Assembly (NCBI RefSeq): GCF_008801915.1
Contig: NZ_VZOV01000024.1
Coordinates: 1 to 64,000 of the forward strand
Source: Cupriavidus gilardii
GTDB taxonomy: Bacteria > Pseudomonadota > Gammaproteobacteria > Burkholderiales > Burkholderiaceae
Length of the DNA stretch: 64,000 nt
Direction of reading: 5' to 3'
The translations under genes were made by a program, and so were the position numbers. The notes beneath the pieces were generated by a model. It worked only from the letters and a program-made list of their open reading frames with translations, was not told the DNA's origin and searched no databases. Shown in pieces: positions 1-9,631 of the stretch; position 1 is the first letter of the stretch, and the number at the start of each line of letters is the position of its first letter.

Positions 1-923
1 CGGCCCGCTCCGGCTTCGGCGCCGGCGCCGGCCGTGCCCCCAAACCCGGCAGCGACCGTGTCCGCGACGACGCGCGGCGCCCCGCCCCGGCCCGCAGCCC
101 CGCGCGCCCGCCGTCGAACGCGCATGCCGCCGGCGCGGCGCATGAGCCCGATGGCCTGGTGCGCCTGTCCAAGCGGATGTCCGAACTGGGCCTGTGCTCG
201 CGCCGCGAGGCCGACGAATGGATTCCGCGCGGCTGGGTGCTGGTCGACGGCAAGCCGGTGACCGAGCTTGGCACGCGCATCCGCCCGGACGCGACGATCG
301 AGATCCATCAGGCTGCCCGCTCCGAGCAAGGGGAGCGCGTCACGGTGCTGCTGCACAAGCCTGTCGGCTATGTGTCCGGCCAGGCCGAGGAAGGCTATCA
401 GCCGGCCGCCGTGCTGTTTGCCGCCGAGAACCAGTGGGAAAACGATCCGACCCGCAAGCGCTATGCGCCCTGGCAACACAAGGGCCTGGCCCCGGCCGGA
501 CGCCTCGACATCGATTCGACCGGCCTGCTGGTGCTGACCCAGGACGGCCGCATTGCCCGCCAGCTGATCGGCGAGGACTCGAACATCGAGAAGGAGTACC
601 TGGTGCGGGTGGTCTGGGAAGATGCGCCCGATGGGCCGGTCGAGCGCAATGTTTCCGCCGTGTTCCCCGCCGACCGGCTGGACAAGCTGCGCCACGGCCT
701 GTCGCTGGACGGCGAGCCGCTGAAGCCGGCCAAGGTCAGCTGGCAGAACGAGGAACAGCTGCGTTTCGTGCTGCGCGAAGGCAAGAAGCGGCAGATCCGC
801 AGGATGTGCGAGCAGGTCGGCCTGAAGGTGGTCGGACTGAAGCGCGTCCGCATGGGCCGGATCGTGCTCGGCGACCTGCCGGTCGGCCAGTGGCGCTTCC
901 TCGGGCCGTTCGAGAAGTTCTGA
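1..923 (+). CDS. RluF-like rRNA pseudouridine synthase (5' end outside window)
   Basis: RsuA/RluB/E/F-family pseudouridine synthase, which isomerises a uridine in rRNA. An N-terminal S4 RNA-binding domain (RLSKRMSELGLCSRREAD, encoded from about 159) is followed by the catalytic domain with the family motif AGRLDIDSTGLLVLT, where GRLD carries the catalytic Asp, and the C-terminal signature REGKKRQIRRMCE. The S4 start and the RQIRRMCE region resemble RluF more than RluB. The frame stays open to base 3 with almost every third codon position G or C, so the low-complexity Ala/Arg/Pro N-terminal tail is probably translated and the true start lies outside the window. A GTG at 159 is the alternative internal start. 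Class is certain; the target nucleotide is inferred. Confidence 0.85.
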   Translation, partial: ARSGFGAGAGRAPKPGSDRVRDDARRPAPARSPARPPSNAHAAGAAHEPDGLVRLSKRMSELGLCSRREADEWIPRGWVLVDGKPVTELGTRIRPDATIEIHQAARSEQGERVTVLLHKPVGYVSGQAEEGYQPAAVLFAAENQWENDPTRKRYAPWQHKGLAPAGRLDIDSTGLLVLTQDGRIARQLIGEDSNIEKEYLVRVVWEDAPDGPVERNVSAVFPADRLDKLRHGLSLDGEPLKPAKVSWQNEEQLRFVLREGKKRQIRRMCEQVGLKVVGLKRVRMGRIVLGDLPVGQWRFLGPFEKF

Positions 924-931
924 GGCCCGGT

Positions 932-960
932 GCCGGGACCGGCCGCTGCGCGGTCCCGGC
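932..960 (+). terminator. Hairpin terminator after the pseudouridine synthase gene
   Basis: Perfect 10-bp inverted repeat GCCGGGACCG (932-941) / CGGTCCCGGC (951-960) with a 9-nt loop, starting 8 bases after the stop codon. A short T run (971-974) follows at some distance, so this is a plausible but not textbook Rho-independent terminator. Confidence 0.45.
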
Positions 961-985
961 CGATCCCGCCTTTTATCGCGCTTGC

Positions 986-1020
986 TGATCGGCCATCGGC
1001 TATCGGCTGTCGGCTATCGC
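986..1020. repeat. 7-bp tandem repeat, five units
   Basis: Five consecutive 7-bp units close to CTATCGG (tgatcgg, ccatcgg, ctatcgg, ctgtcgg, ctatcgc) lie in the gap between the convergent pseudouridine synthase and deformylase genes. Confidence 0.7.
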
Positions 1021-1055
1021 CTCTTGCCCTGTTGCCGAGGCGACGGCCCGCGAGC

Positions 1056-1592
1056 TCAATCGTCCGACGGCACCCCGTTCAGCTCGGGAAACAGCACCTC
1101 GGTAAAACCGAACTTGCTGAAGTCCTTGACCCGCATCGGATACAGGATGCCGCGCAGGTGGTCGCACTCGTGCTGCACCACGCGCGCATGGAAGCCCTCG
1201 GCGACGCGCTCGATGCGCTGCCCCATCAGATCGAAGCCGGTATAGCGCAGGCTGGTATGGCGCGGCACCATGCCGCGCAGTCCCGGCACCGACAGGCAGC
1301 CCTCCCAGCCGTCCTCCATCTCGTCGGACAGCGGCGTCAGCTCGGGATTGATCAGCACCGTCTTGGGCACCTGCGGGGCATCGGGATAGCGCGGGTTGCG
1401 TTCGAAGCCGAAGATCACGACCTGCAGGTCCACGCCGATCTGCGGCGCGGCCAGCCCGGCGCCATTGGCATGGTCCATCGTGTCGAACATGTCCTCGATC
1501 AGCGTGCGAAGTTCGGGGGTATTGAAGCGCTGGACCGGGCGGGCAACCTGCAGCAGCCGGGGGTCGCCCATCTTCAGAATGTCGCGAATCAT
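1056..1592 (-). CDS. def: Peptide deformylase
   Basis: Removes the N-formyl group from the initiator methionine of nascent proteins; a cytoplasmic metalloenzyme. All three family motifs are present in 178 residues: GAGLAAPQIG (44-53), EGCLSVPG (97-104, with the metal-binding Cys99) and QHECDHLRG (140-148, with metal ligands His141 and His145 and catalytic Glu142). Length is normal. It is the last gene of the leftward smc-zipA-ligA block and is not next to fmt, so it may be a second deformylase copy in this genome; that is inference from position only. Confidence 0.95.
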   Translation of the reverse strand: MIRDILKMGDPRLLQVARPVQRFNTPELRTLIEDMFDTMDHANGAGLAAPQIGVDLQVVIFGFERNPRYPDAPQVPKTVLINPELTPLSDEMEDGWEGCLSVPGLRGMVPRHTSLRYTGFDLMGQRIERVAEGFHARVVQHECDHLRGILYPMRVKDFSKFGFTEVLFPELNGVPSDD

Positions 1593-1730
1593 TGCTTGTC
1601 CTCTGCCTGGGCGGCCGGCGGTCGTACCGGCGGCCGCATGCGGTGGTTCTCCACCGAGATCCGGTCGATTATAGCCAGCGCTGCGCGCCGACGGCCGCGG
1701 GGCGCGCGGGTGCCAGGATCGGACCCATGC

Positions 1731-2198
1731 TCACGCCGCGAAGATCCTGTCCACGTCGACGTTGACCGAGCGCAGGCGTTCGAGCGGCACATGCGGCGTC
1801 AGATAGCGCAGCATCGTCTGCGCGCGCGACTCCAGCATGGGACAGCCGAATGTCCACTGCTTGTCGCCGTCCCACATGTCGAGCAGCGGCGCAAACAGGT
1901 TCGCGACAATTTGCCGGATGCGAAGCGGCCACGGCACCGGCGACGGCGCGGCCGACACCCGGCACGCGAGACGTCCGGCGCGCCGCTCGACGCTGCCCCT
2001 GTGAGACCGGATGCTGCGCAGGATGCCGGTATCCGCATCGGCGAGATATTCGAGCCGAAATGTCTGGCCGCGAAAGACAAAGACCTGCTCGTGCCGCTGC
2101 GCCGGTTGCTGCCGCAAGCGCTCGCGCAAGCCGTCGAGCTTGACGCGGACGGCCGGCCAATCGGCGCATGGTGCGGGTTGTGCTGCGATCGGACTCAT
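1731..2198 (-). CDS. Hypothetical protein, 155 aa
   Basis: Protein of unknown function between ligA and def on the same strand. The ATG at 2198 is chosen because AGGAGA lies a few bases upstream; a longer frame to 2312 has no such signal. The N-terminal third (PAVRVKLDGLRERLRQQ) is probably helical and is followed by a strand-rich part (VFVFRGQTFRLEYLAD). The central part is rich in Arg and Pro. No signal peptide, membrane segment or recognised motif is visible. Composition and direction fit the surrounding block, so it is likely expressed with it. Confidence 0.6.
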   Translation of the reverse strand: MSPIAAQPAPCADWPAVRVKLDGLRERLRQQPAQRHEQVFVFRGQTFRLEYLADADTGILRSIRSHRGSVERRAGRLACRVSAAPSPVPWPLRIRQIVANLFAPLLDMWDGDKQWTFGCPMLESRAQTMLRYLTPHVPLERLRSVNVDVDRIFAA

Positions 2199-2388
2199 GG
2201 GTGTCTCCTGGTGATGGGAAGAACCCGGCGAGGTTAATCGCGCGGCGGAGGCCGGTTCTTTCGGAATCGCCCCTGCCCCTTTGCTTTGCCGACCGGCGAT
2301 CCGGCGTCCCACTGGACAGCGCCGCCAATCGCGGCCAGCGCAGTCCTTCGCGCAGTCCTTCGCACCGGCTTCAGCGGTGGCTTCGGCA

Positions 2389-4563
2389 TCAGCCTCCCGC
2401 CACCCCGTGCTGCTGCAGCAGCGCCATCATGCCGGCCTCGTCCAGCACCGGCACGCCAAGCTCCTGCGCCTTGGCCAGCTTGCTGCCGGCCTCTTCGCCC
2501 GCCACCACGTAGTCGGTCTTCTTCGACACCGAGCCCGCGACCTTGGCGCCGGCTCCTTCGAGCAACGCCTTGGCCTCCTCGCGCGACAGCGTCGGCAACG
2601 TGCCGGTCAGCACGAAGGTCTTGCCGGCCAGCGGCGCCGGCGCGCGCGCGGCCGGCTCGCTCTCGGGCCAATGCACGCCGGCGGCGCGCAGCTGCTCGAT
2701 GACCTCGACGTTGTGCGCCTCGGCAAAGAAATGCGCGATCGACTGCGCGACCACCGGACCGACGTCGTTGACCTCAAGCAGTGCGGCTTCGTCCGCCGCC
2801 ATCAGCCCGTCGAGCTTGCCGAAATGCCGGGCCAGGTCCTTGGCGGTCGCCTCGCCGACATGGCGGATGCCCAGCGCGAAGATGAAGCGGTTCAGCGTGG
2901 TGGCGCGCGACGCGTCGATCGCGGCGACCAGGTTGCTGGCCGACTTGTCGGCCATGCGGTCCAGCGCCGCCAGCTTGGCCACGCCGAGCTTGTACAGGTC
3001 GGCGGGCGTACGGACGATGCCCTGCTCGACCAGCTGGTCGACCACCTTTTCGCCGAGCCCTTCGATATCCATCGCGCGGCGCTGCGCGAAATGCAGCAGC
3101 GCCTGCTTGCGCTGCGCCGCGCAGATCAGCCCGCCGGTGCAGCGTGCGATCGCCTCGTCCTCGAGCCGCTCGATATGCGAGCCGCACACCGGGCACTCGG
3201 TGGGCATCACGAACGGCCGCGCCTCGGCGGGCCGGCGCTCCGGCACCACCGCGACCACTTCCGGAATCACGTCGCCGGCGCGGCGCACGATCACGGTGTC
3301 GCCGATATGCACGTCCTTGCGGCGGATTTCGTCCTCGTTGTGCAGCGTGGCATTGGTCACCGTGACGCCGCCGACGAACACCGGCGCCAGCCGCGCCACC
3401 GGCGTGATCGCGCCGGTGCGGCCCACCTGGACTTCGATGTCCTCGACCACCGTGGTCATTTCCTGCGCCGGGAACTTGTGCGCCAGCGCAAAGCGCGGCG
3501 CGCGCGAGACGAAGCCCAGGCGTTCCTGCTCGTCGACCGCATTGACCTTGTAGACCACGCCGTCGATGTCATAGGGCAAGCTGTCGCGCTTCCTGCCGAC
3601 GCCGCGGTAGAAGCCGAGCAGCCCCTGCGCGCCCTTGACCACGGCGCGCTCGGCGCAGACCGGCAGGCCGAGCGCGGCAAAGCGTTCGAGCAGCGCCTCG
3701 TGGGTGGCCGGGCGCGGCTCGCCGTCAAGCTCGCCAAGACCATAGGCAAAGAACGACAGCGGACGGCGCGCGGTGATGCGCGGATCGAGCTGGCGCAGGC
3801 TGCCGGCCGCGGCGTTGCGCGGATTGACGAAGGTCTTCTCGCCGGCCTCGGCCTGGCGCGCATTGAGCCGGTCGAAATCGCGCCGGTACATGAAGACCTC
3901 GCCGCGCACCTCGATCACCGCCGGCGCGCCGGCCTTCAGCTTCAGCGGAATCGCCTTGATCGTGCGCACATTGGCGGTCACGTCCTCGCCGGTCTCGCCA
4001 TCGCCGCGCGTGGCGGCCTGCACCAGCCGGCCGTTTTCGTAGCGCAGCGACATCGCGAGGCCGTCGAACTTCAGCTCGCAGGCATATTCGACCGCGTCGG
4101 CGGCCGAGAACAGGTCCGCGGCGCCCTCGGCGGCGACGGTGCGGCCCAGGCCCTGCGCGCAGCGGCGATCGAAACCGATCACGTCGTCGTCGTCGAACGC
4201 ATTGTTCAGCGACAGCATCGGCAGCCGGTGCCGCACCGTCGCGAACGCCGTCAGCGGCTGCCCGCCGACGCGCTGGGTCGGCGACTCAGGCGTCAGCAGT
4301 TCCGGATGCGTGGCCTCCAGCTCCTGCAGTTCGCGGAACAGCGCGTCGTAATCGGCGTCCGGAATGGTCGGCGCGTCGAGCACGTAATACTGGTAGTTGT
4401 GGTGCTCGATCTGCTCGCGCAGCCAGTCGGCGCGCGCGGCCGGGGTATCGGGCTTGTCGGCGGAATTGTCCGGACGCGCGGCTTCGGCCGCGTCGGCTGC
4501 TTTGGCCGCAGCGGTCCGCGGCGCATCGGCCGGAGTGGGAGCGCCGTGTTTCTTTGCTGGCAT
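2389..4563 (-). CDS. ligA: NAD-dependent DNA ligase LigA
   Basis: Seals nicks in duplex DNA using NAD+, for Okazaki fragment joining and repair. The adenylation lysine is in CELKFDGLA (Lys165). The NAD-binding Ia region (HHNYQYYVLD, about 54-63) precedes it. A four-Cys zinc finger (CPVC...CTGGLIC) lies in the second half, followed by helix-hairpin-helix repeats and a C-terminal BRCT domain (GKTFVLTGTLPTLSREEAK). At 724 residues it is longer than the usual 670 because of an Ala/Lys/Asp-rich N-terminal tail of about 45 residues. It follows zipA by about 100 bp in the same direction. Confidence 0.97.
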   Translation of the reverse strand: MPAKKHGAPTPADAPRTAAAKAADAAEAARPDNSADKPDTPAARADWLREQIEHHNYQYYVLDAPTIPDADYDALFRELQELEATHPELLTPESPTQRVGGQPLTAFATVRHRLPMLSLNNAFDDDDVIGFDRRCAQGLGRTVAAEGAADLFSAADAVEYACELKFDGLAMSLRYENGRLVQAATRGDGETGEDVTANVRTIKAIPLKLKAGAPAVIEVRGEVFMYRRDFDRLNARQAEAGEKTFVNPRNAAAGSLRQLDPRITARRPLSFFAYGLGELDGEPRPATHEALLERFAALGLPVCAERAVVKGAQGLLGFYRGVGRKRDSLPYDIDGVVYKVNAVDEQERLGFVSRAPRFALAHKFPAQEMTTVVEDIEVQVGRTGAITPVARLAPVFVGGVTVTNATLHNEDEIRRKDVHIGDTVIVRRAGDVIPEVVAVVPERRPAEARPFVMPTECPVCGSHIERLEDEAIARCTGGLICAAQRKQALLHFAQRRAMDIEGLGEKVVDQLVEQGIVRTPADLYKLGVAKLAALDRMADKSASNLVAAIDASRATTLNRFIFALGIRHVGEATAKDLARHFGKLDGLMAADEAALLEVNDVGPVVAQSIAHFFAEAHNVEVIEQLRAAGVHWPESEPAARAPAPLAGKTFVLTGTLPTLSREEAKALLEGAGAKVAGSVSKKTDYVVAGEEAGSKLAKAQELGVPVLDEAGMMALLQQHGVAGG

Positions 4564-4665
4564 GGGCGTGGGCGGTACGAAAAAGCGGTCGGCTGACGGA
4601 CGGCGAAACGGGCGATGAAAGCGGACGGCGAAAGCGAACGACTGAAAGCGGTGCGGGTCCGCCCG

Positions 4666-6030
4666 TCAGCTGCTGAACAGGCGCAATGCCACCGGCGATC
4701 CGGCCGGCATGCCGCGCGCCTCGAGCTTGTCGTAGAGCGCCTGCAGCTGCTGGAAGATCGCGACGAACGACGTCTCGGTCAGCGGCCGGTGATTGTCGTC
4801 GACCAGTCTTGCGCCCATCCGCTGCGCCAGGCTGTCGCCATACTCGCACATCGTCTTCAGCGGCTTGACCGCCTGGGAGGCCTGCGGCACGTCCAGCAGC
4901 AGCGTGATCTGGCTGCCCGCCTTGACGGTCAGATCGTCGCGCAGGAAGTTGGTATCGCCGAACTGCAGCGTAAACAGCGCGCGCTGGATGCCGTCGGGGC
5001 CGGCCTGGTAGCGGGTGAAGCGGGTGCCGTCGCGCGACAGCACCAGGCCGTCCTGCGTGGCGACGTTCTGCACATAGGCGGCCGACCACGGCGCGCCGTC
5101 GGACACCACGTTGACGCCCAGCTGCACGTCGCAGGCGGCGGCGAAGCCGTCGAGCTCGCGTGCATTGGCGACGGTCTCGCTCATGTCGGGCAGTTCGGCC
5201 GACGCATCGAGCGATTCGGCCAGCGCCTCGACCGCGTTGACGAACTCGGAGAATTCCAGCGCGTTCAGCGGACCGCCGCGATTGGCCAGCTGCACCGCGA
5301 CCTGCAGGTCTTCGTACTGATGGCCGGCGGTCACCGGCTCCCACGCGTTGGCGGGCTCGTACAGGCCCTCGATGTGGACCTGCTTGGTGCCGGCCCGGCG
5401 CAGGCGCCCGGTCAGCGGCAGGATGCGGTCGCCCGAGGCCTTGCGTTCCAGATGCAGCGGCACGATGCAGTCGATCAGCGGATCGATGACCGCGGGCCTG
5501 GGCTGCCCGTCTGCCACGATCGGCTCGGCCACCGGTTCGGGCTGCGGCGCCGCGGCCGGCGCGGCGGCCGTGGCGGAAGGCTCTGCCCGCGCCGTTTTCG
5601 GTGCCTCGCCCGCGTCGGCAGGCGTATCCTGGCCGGCGTGCGGGGCGGGGGGCGCGCCGGGAGTGCGCACGGACGGCGCGCTGCGCGCGACACCATCGGC
5701 GACTTCCTCGGCCAGCAGCTCGTCGGCATCGGCGCTGCCGGCCATCAGCGGCGAAGCCGCCTGCGCCGCCTGGGCGTCGTCATCGAGCGGCGGCACCGAC
5801 AGCTTCGGCTCCTTGCGCTGGATCGTTTCGGGACGCGGCGGCTCGTGCAGCTTGGCGCTGACTTCGGGCTTGATTTCCTCGCCCACCACCGGCTCGCGCA
5901 TCGGCGGCAGGTCGTCCTCGGGTTGCAGCGCGCGCGGACGACGCGACTTGCGGATCTGCCATTGGTTGTAGGCCACCACCAGCAGCAGCAGCACGATGCC
6001 GGCGACGACCAGCGCGGTTTGGAGATCCAT
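4666..6030 (-). CDS. zipA: Cell division protein ZipA
   Basis: Inner-membrane protein that tethers FtsZ filaments at the division site. It has the expected three-part layout in 454 residues: one N-terminal membrane helix (about residues 5-21, ALVVAGIVLLLLVVAYN), a long acidic and Pro/Ala-rich linker (about 30-190), and a C-terminal ZipA FtsZ-binding domain (about 190-450, including DRILPLTGRLRRAG and RALFTLQFGDTNFL). The smc-zipA-ligA order is typical of beta- and gammaproteobacteria and supports the call. Confidence 0.9.
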   Translation of the reverse strand: MDLQTALVVAGIVLLLLVVAYNQWQIRKSRRPRALQPEDDLPPMREPVVGEEIKPEVSAKLHEPPRPETIQRKEPKLSVPPLDDDAQAAQAASPLMAGSADADELLAEEVADGVARSAPSVRTPGAPPAPHAGQDTPADAGEAPKTARAEPSATAAAPAAAPQPEPVAEPIVADGQPRPAVIDPLIDCIVPLHLERKASGDRILPLTGRLRRAGTKQVHIEGLYEPANAWEPVTAGHQYEDLQVAVQLANRGGPLNALEFSEFVNAVEALAESLDASAELPDMSETVANARELDGFAAACDVQLGVNVVSDGAPWSAAYVQNVATQDGLVLSRDGTRFTRYQAGPDGIQRALFTLQFGDTNFLRDDLTVKAGSQITLLLDVPQASQAVKPLKTMCEYGDSLAQRMGARLVDDNHRPLTETSFVAIFQQLQALYDKLEARGMPAGSPVALRLFSS

Positions 6031-6103
6031 TACGCGCGCCCTCCACGGTTCGGCGAAAACGCCAGCCGATGCTTGCGCCCATGCGTCAATCGAAGCGATC
6101 CGG

Positions 6104-9100
6104 TCATGCCGCCTCCGCCATCGAAACGGCCGCGTCCATGTCGACGGCGACGATCCGCGACACCCCCTGCTCCTGCATCGTGACGCCGATCAGCTGGTGC
6201 GCCATTTCCATTGCAATCTTGTTGTGTGAGATGAAGACGAACTGCGTCTTGTCGGACATGCGCGCGACCATATTGGCGTAGCGCTCGGTATTGGCGTCGT
6301 CCAGCGGCGCGTCGACCTCGTCGAGCAGACAGAACGGTGCCGGGTTCAGCTGGAACATCGCGAACACCAGCGCGATCGCGGTCAGCGCCTTTTCGCCGCC
6401 CGACAGCAGGTGGATCGTCGAGTTCTTCTTGCCCGGGGGCTGCGCCATCACCTGCACGCCGGCATCGAGGATCTCCTCGCCGGTCATGATCAGCCTGGCC
6501 TGGCCGCCGCCGAACAGCTGCGGGAACAGTTCGCCGAAATGATGGTTGACCTGGTCGAAGGTGCCCTGCAGCAGCGCACGCGTTTCCTGGTCGATCTTGT
6601 GGATCGCGTCTTCCAGCGTCTGGATCGCGTCGTTCAGGTCGGCCGACTGCGCGTCGAGGAAGGTCTTGCGTTCGCGCGCCGCCGCCAGTTCCTCGAGCGC
6701 GGCCATGTTGACCGGGCCGAGCGCGTTGATCGCGTTGTTGATCCGCGTGACCTCGCCCTGCAGATAGGAGGGCTTCAGGTTGGCGCCAAGCTCGCCGGTC
6801 AGCTTGCCGGCCAGCGCGGCCTCGTCGACCTCGGCCGCGGCCAGCTGCTCGGCGAACTGCTCCTGCGCCAGGCGCGCGGCCTGCTCCTTGAGCTGCAGTT
6901 CGGTGATGCGGTCGCGCAGCGGCTGCAGGCTGCGCTCGGCGGCCAGGCGCTGCTCGTCGGACTGGCGCAGCTGCGCCGACAGCGCGTCGAGCTCGATGCG
7001 GGCCGCGGCCAGCTTCTGCTCGCGTTCGGCACGCAGTTCCAGCGCTTCCTGCAGCCCGGTATGCGCGGTCTGCTCGTTGATCGTTTCCAGCTCGGCGCGC
7101 GCGTTCTCCAGCGATTCGGCGATGCGCTCGCTCTGGTCGCCCGCGACCTGGATATTGCGGCGCAGCTCGTCGATGCGGGCGGCCAGATTGCGCTCGGCGA
7201 ACACGGCCTCCTGGGCGGCGCGTTCCAGATCGCGCAACTGCTGGCGCGCGTCGGACAGCTTCGCATCCAGCGCTTCGTAGGCCATCTGGTGGTCTTCGTG
7301 CGCGGCCTGCATCTCGGCCAGCTCGGCATCGTGCCGCTCGAAGTTGGCCTCCGATTCGGCCTTCAGCGCGCGCTGCTCGTCGATCTGCGCGGCGATCTCC
7401 TCCAGCTCCTCGCGGATCTGGCTGCTGCGCGCGGCGTAGCGCTCCATCGCCTGCGACAGCTTGAGCACGTCCATCTGCAGCCCATGGACGCGCCGCGTGA
7501 CGCGCTCGCTGTCGGCGCGCGCCTCCACCAGCTTGCGGCTGCCCTCGGTAAAGGCAGCCTCGGCGCGCACCGCCTGGGCCTTGGCCTCGTCGGCCAGCAG
7601 CGTCTGCGCGCGGGCCTGCTTCTGCAGATTCTCGATTTCCTGCTCGCGCGCCAGCATGCCGGCCTGCTCGGAGTCGGCGGCATACAGATGCACCGAGCTG
7701 CGGCCGACCAGATGGCCTTCGGCGACGACGAAGGTCGCGCCCTCGGGCAGGCTCGCGCGGGCCGCGAGCGCCTGCTCCATGCTATCCGCGGTGTAGACGT
7801 CGGCCAGCCAGTCCTGCATCACCGCGCGGATGCCCGGCTCGGTGATCTGCAGCAGCGACATCAGCGGACGCAGTCCGGCCGGCGCTTCGCCGGGGCGTGC
7901 CGCCGGCGGCGGCGCGTAGAAGGCCAGCTTGGCCGGTGGCGCGTCGGTCAGCAGCCCCTTGACCCAGTCGAGGCTGGACACTTCCAGCGCGGCCAGCTTT
8001 TCGCGCAGCACCGACTCGAGCGCGTTTTCCCAGCCCGGTTCGATATGGATCTTCTTCCACAGGCGCGGCAGCTCGGACAGGCCGTGCCTGGCCAGCCAGG
8101 GCTGGACCTTGCCTTCGCTCTGCACGTTCTCCTGCAGCTGGCGCAGCGCGGCCAGGCGCGCCTCGAGCGCCGCGATCGCCGCGGCTTCGCTCTGCACGCG
8201 CTCCTGCGCGGCGCGGCGTTCCGCGTCGAGCCGCGGCAGATTGTCCTCGGCCTCGGCCAGCGCGGCCTGGGCGTCCTCGAGCATCGCCTCGTGTTCGGCC
8301 AGCTCGGCGCGCAGTTCCTCCAGCCTGACGTCGTCGGGCCGGTCCAGGCCCTTTTCCTCGCCGGACAGGCGTTCGCGGCGCTGCTCCAGCTGCTGCAGCA
8401 TCTGGTCGGCGTTGCGCTGGTGCGCGGCCTCGAGCTTGAGCGCCTGCTCGGCCTGCATGATGCCGGCGCGCTGCTCGTTCAGCAGCGCCTGCGCGTCGCG
8501 CCATTGGGCTTCCAGCGTCGGCAGCGCTTCGCTCTGCTGCTCGACCGCCTGCTGCGCCTCGATGGTGCGGCCCTCGGCCAGCGCCAGTTCCTCTTCGGCC
8601 TGCTCGAGCTCGTCCCCGGCCTGCTGGGCCTTGGCCTGCCACTGCTCGCGCTGCGCCGTCAGCGCGGCGATCTGCGCCTGCACGCGGTTGCGCGACTCGA
8701 CCACATAGCGGATCTCGGCCTCGAGCTTGCTGACCTCGGTATTGGCCTCGTAGAGCGCGCCCTGGGCGGCGTGCATGCCGTCGGAAGCGGCGTAGTGCGC
8801 GGCGCGCAGCGTCTCCAGCTCGGCCTCGACGTGGCGCAGCTGCGCGGTCTGCGCTTCCAGGTCGATCTGGGCCTGCTCGATCGCGCGCTGATGGCGTTCC
8901 TGCTCGGCCAGCGCCTCGCGCTTGCGCAGCAGCCACAGCAGATGCTGCTTCTCCTCGCCCTCGGCCTGCAGTGCCTTGAAGCGCTGCGCGACCTCGGCCT
9001 GGCCCTCGAGCTTGTCGAGGTTGGCCGACAGCTCGCGCAGGATGTCCTCGACCCGGGTCAGGTTCTCGCGCGTGTCCGACAGCCGGTTCTCGGTCTCCCG

Positions 9101-9631
9101 GCGGCGTTCCTTGTATTTGGAGACGCCGGCCGCTTCCTCGAGGAAGATCCGCATGTCGTCGGGCTTGGCCTCGATGATCCGCGAGATCATGCCCTGGCCG
9201 ATGATCGCGTAGGCGCGCGGACCCAGGCCCGTGCCCAGGAAGATGTCCTGGATGTCGCGCCGGCGCACCGGCTGGTTGTTGATGTAGTAGGACGAGGTGC
9301 CGTCGCGGGTCAGCACGCGCTTGACCGCGATCTCGGCGTACTGGCTCCACTGCCCGGCGGCACGGCCTTCGGCGTTGTCGAACACCAGCTCGACGCTGGC
9401 GCGGCCGGCCGGCTTGCGCGCGGTGGAACCGTTGAAGATGACGTCCTGCATCGATTCGCCGCGCAGCTCGGAAGCGCGGGACTCGCCGAGCACCCAGCGC
9501 ACCGCATCGATGATGTTGGACTTGCCGCAGCCGTTGGGACCGACGATGCCGACCAGTTGGCCGGGCACTTGGAAATTGGTGGGATCGACAAAGGACTTGA
9601 AGCCCGCCAGCTTGATCGAGGACAGTCGCAC
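6104..9631 (-). CDS. smc: Chromosome segregation ATPase SMC
   Basis: Condensin-type ATPase that compacts and segregates the chromosome with ScpA/ScpB. From the GTG at 9631 the protein is 1175 residues, the usual SMC length, and starts VRLSSIKLAGFKSFVD as in the family; an upstream ATG at 9742 would add 37 unconserved residues. Visible parts are Walker A GPNGCGKSN (31-39), the Q-loop region, a long coiled coil, a hinge near the middle with glycine-rich turns, a second coiled coil, the signature LLSGGEKALTAIAL and Walker B CLLDEVDAPLDDANTERY near the C-terminus. zipA follows 73 bp downstream. Confidence 0.96.
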   Translation of the reverse strand: MRLSSIKLAGFKSFVDPTNFQVPGQLVGIVGPNGCGKSNIIDAVRWVLGESRASELRGESMQDVIFNGSTARKPAGRASVELVFDNAEGRAAGQWSQYAEIAVKRVLTRDGTSSYYINNQPVRRRDIQDIFLGTGLGPRAYAIIGQGMISRIIEAKPDDMRIFLEEAAGVSKYKERRRETENRLSDTRENLTRVEDILRELSANLDKLEGQAEVAQRFKALQAEGEEKQHLLWLLRKREALAEQERHQRAIEQAQIDLEAQTAQLRHVEAELETLRAAHYAASDGMHAAQGALYEANTEVSKLEAEIRYVVESRNRVQAQIAALTAQREQWQAKAQQAGDELEQAEEELALAEGRTIEAQQAVEQQSEALPTLEAQWRDAQALLNEQRAGIMQAEQALKLEAAHQRNADQMLQQLEQRRERLSGEEKGLDRPDDVRLEELRAELAEHEAMLEDAQAALAEAEDNLPRLDAERRAAQERVQSEAAAIAALEARLAALRQLQENVQSEGKVQPWLARHGLSELPRLWKKIHIEPGWENALESVLREKLAALEVSSLDWVKGLLTDAPPAKLAFYAPPPAARPGEAPAGLRPLMSLLQITEPGIRAVMQDWLADVYTADSMEQALAARASLPEGATFVVAEGHLVGRSSVHLYAADSEQAGMLAREQEIENLQKQARAQTLLADEAKAQAVRAEAAFTEGSRKLVEARADSERVTRRVHGLQMDVLKLSQAMERYAARSSQIREELEEIAAQIDEQRALKAESEANFERHDAELAEMQAAHEDHQMAYEALDAKLSDARQQLRDLERAAQEAVFAERNLAARIDELRRNIQVAGDQSERIAESLENARAELETINEQTAHTGLQEALELRAEREQKLAAARIELDALSAQLRQSDEQRLAAERSLQPLRDRITELQLKEQAARLAQEQFAEQLAAAEVDEAALAGKLTGELGANLKPSYLQGEVTRINNAINALGPVNMAALEELAAARERKTFLDAQSADLNDAIQTLEDAIHKIDQETRALLQGTFDQVNHHFGELFPQLFGGGQARLIMTGEEILDAGVQVMAQPPGKKNSTIHLLSGGEKALTAIALVFAMFQLNPAPFCLLDEVDAPLDDANTERYANMVARMSDKTQFVFISHNKIAMEMAHQLIGVTMQEQGVSRIVAVDMDAAVSMAEAA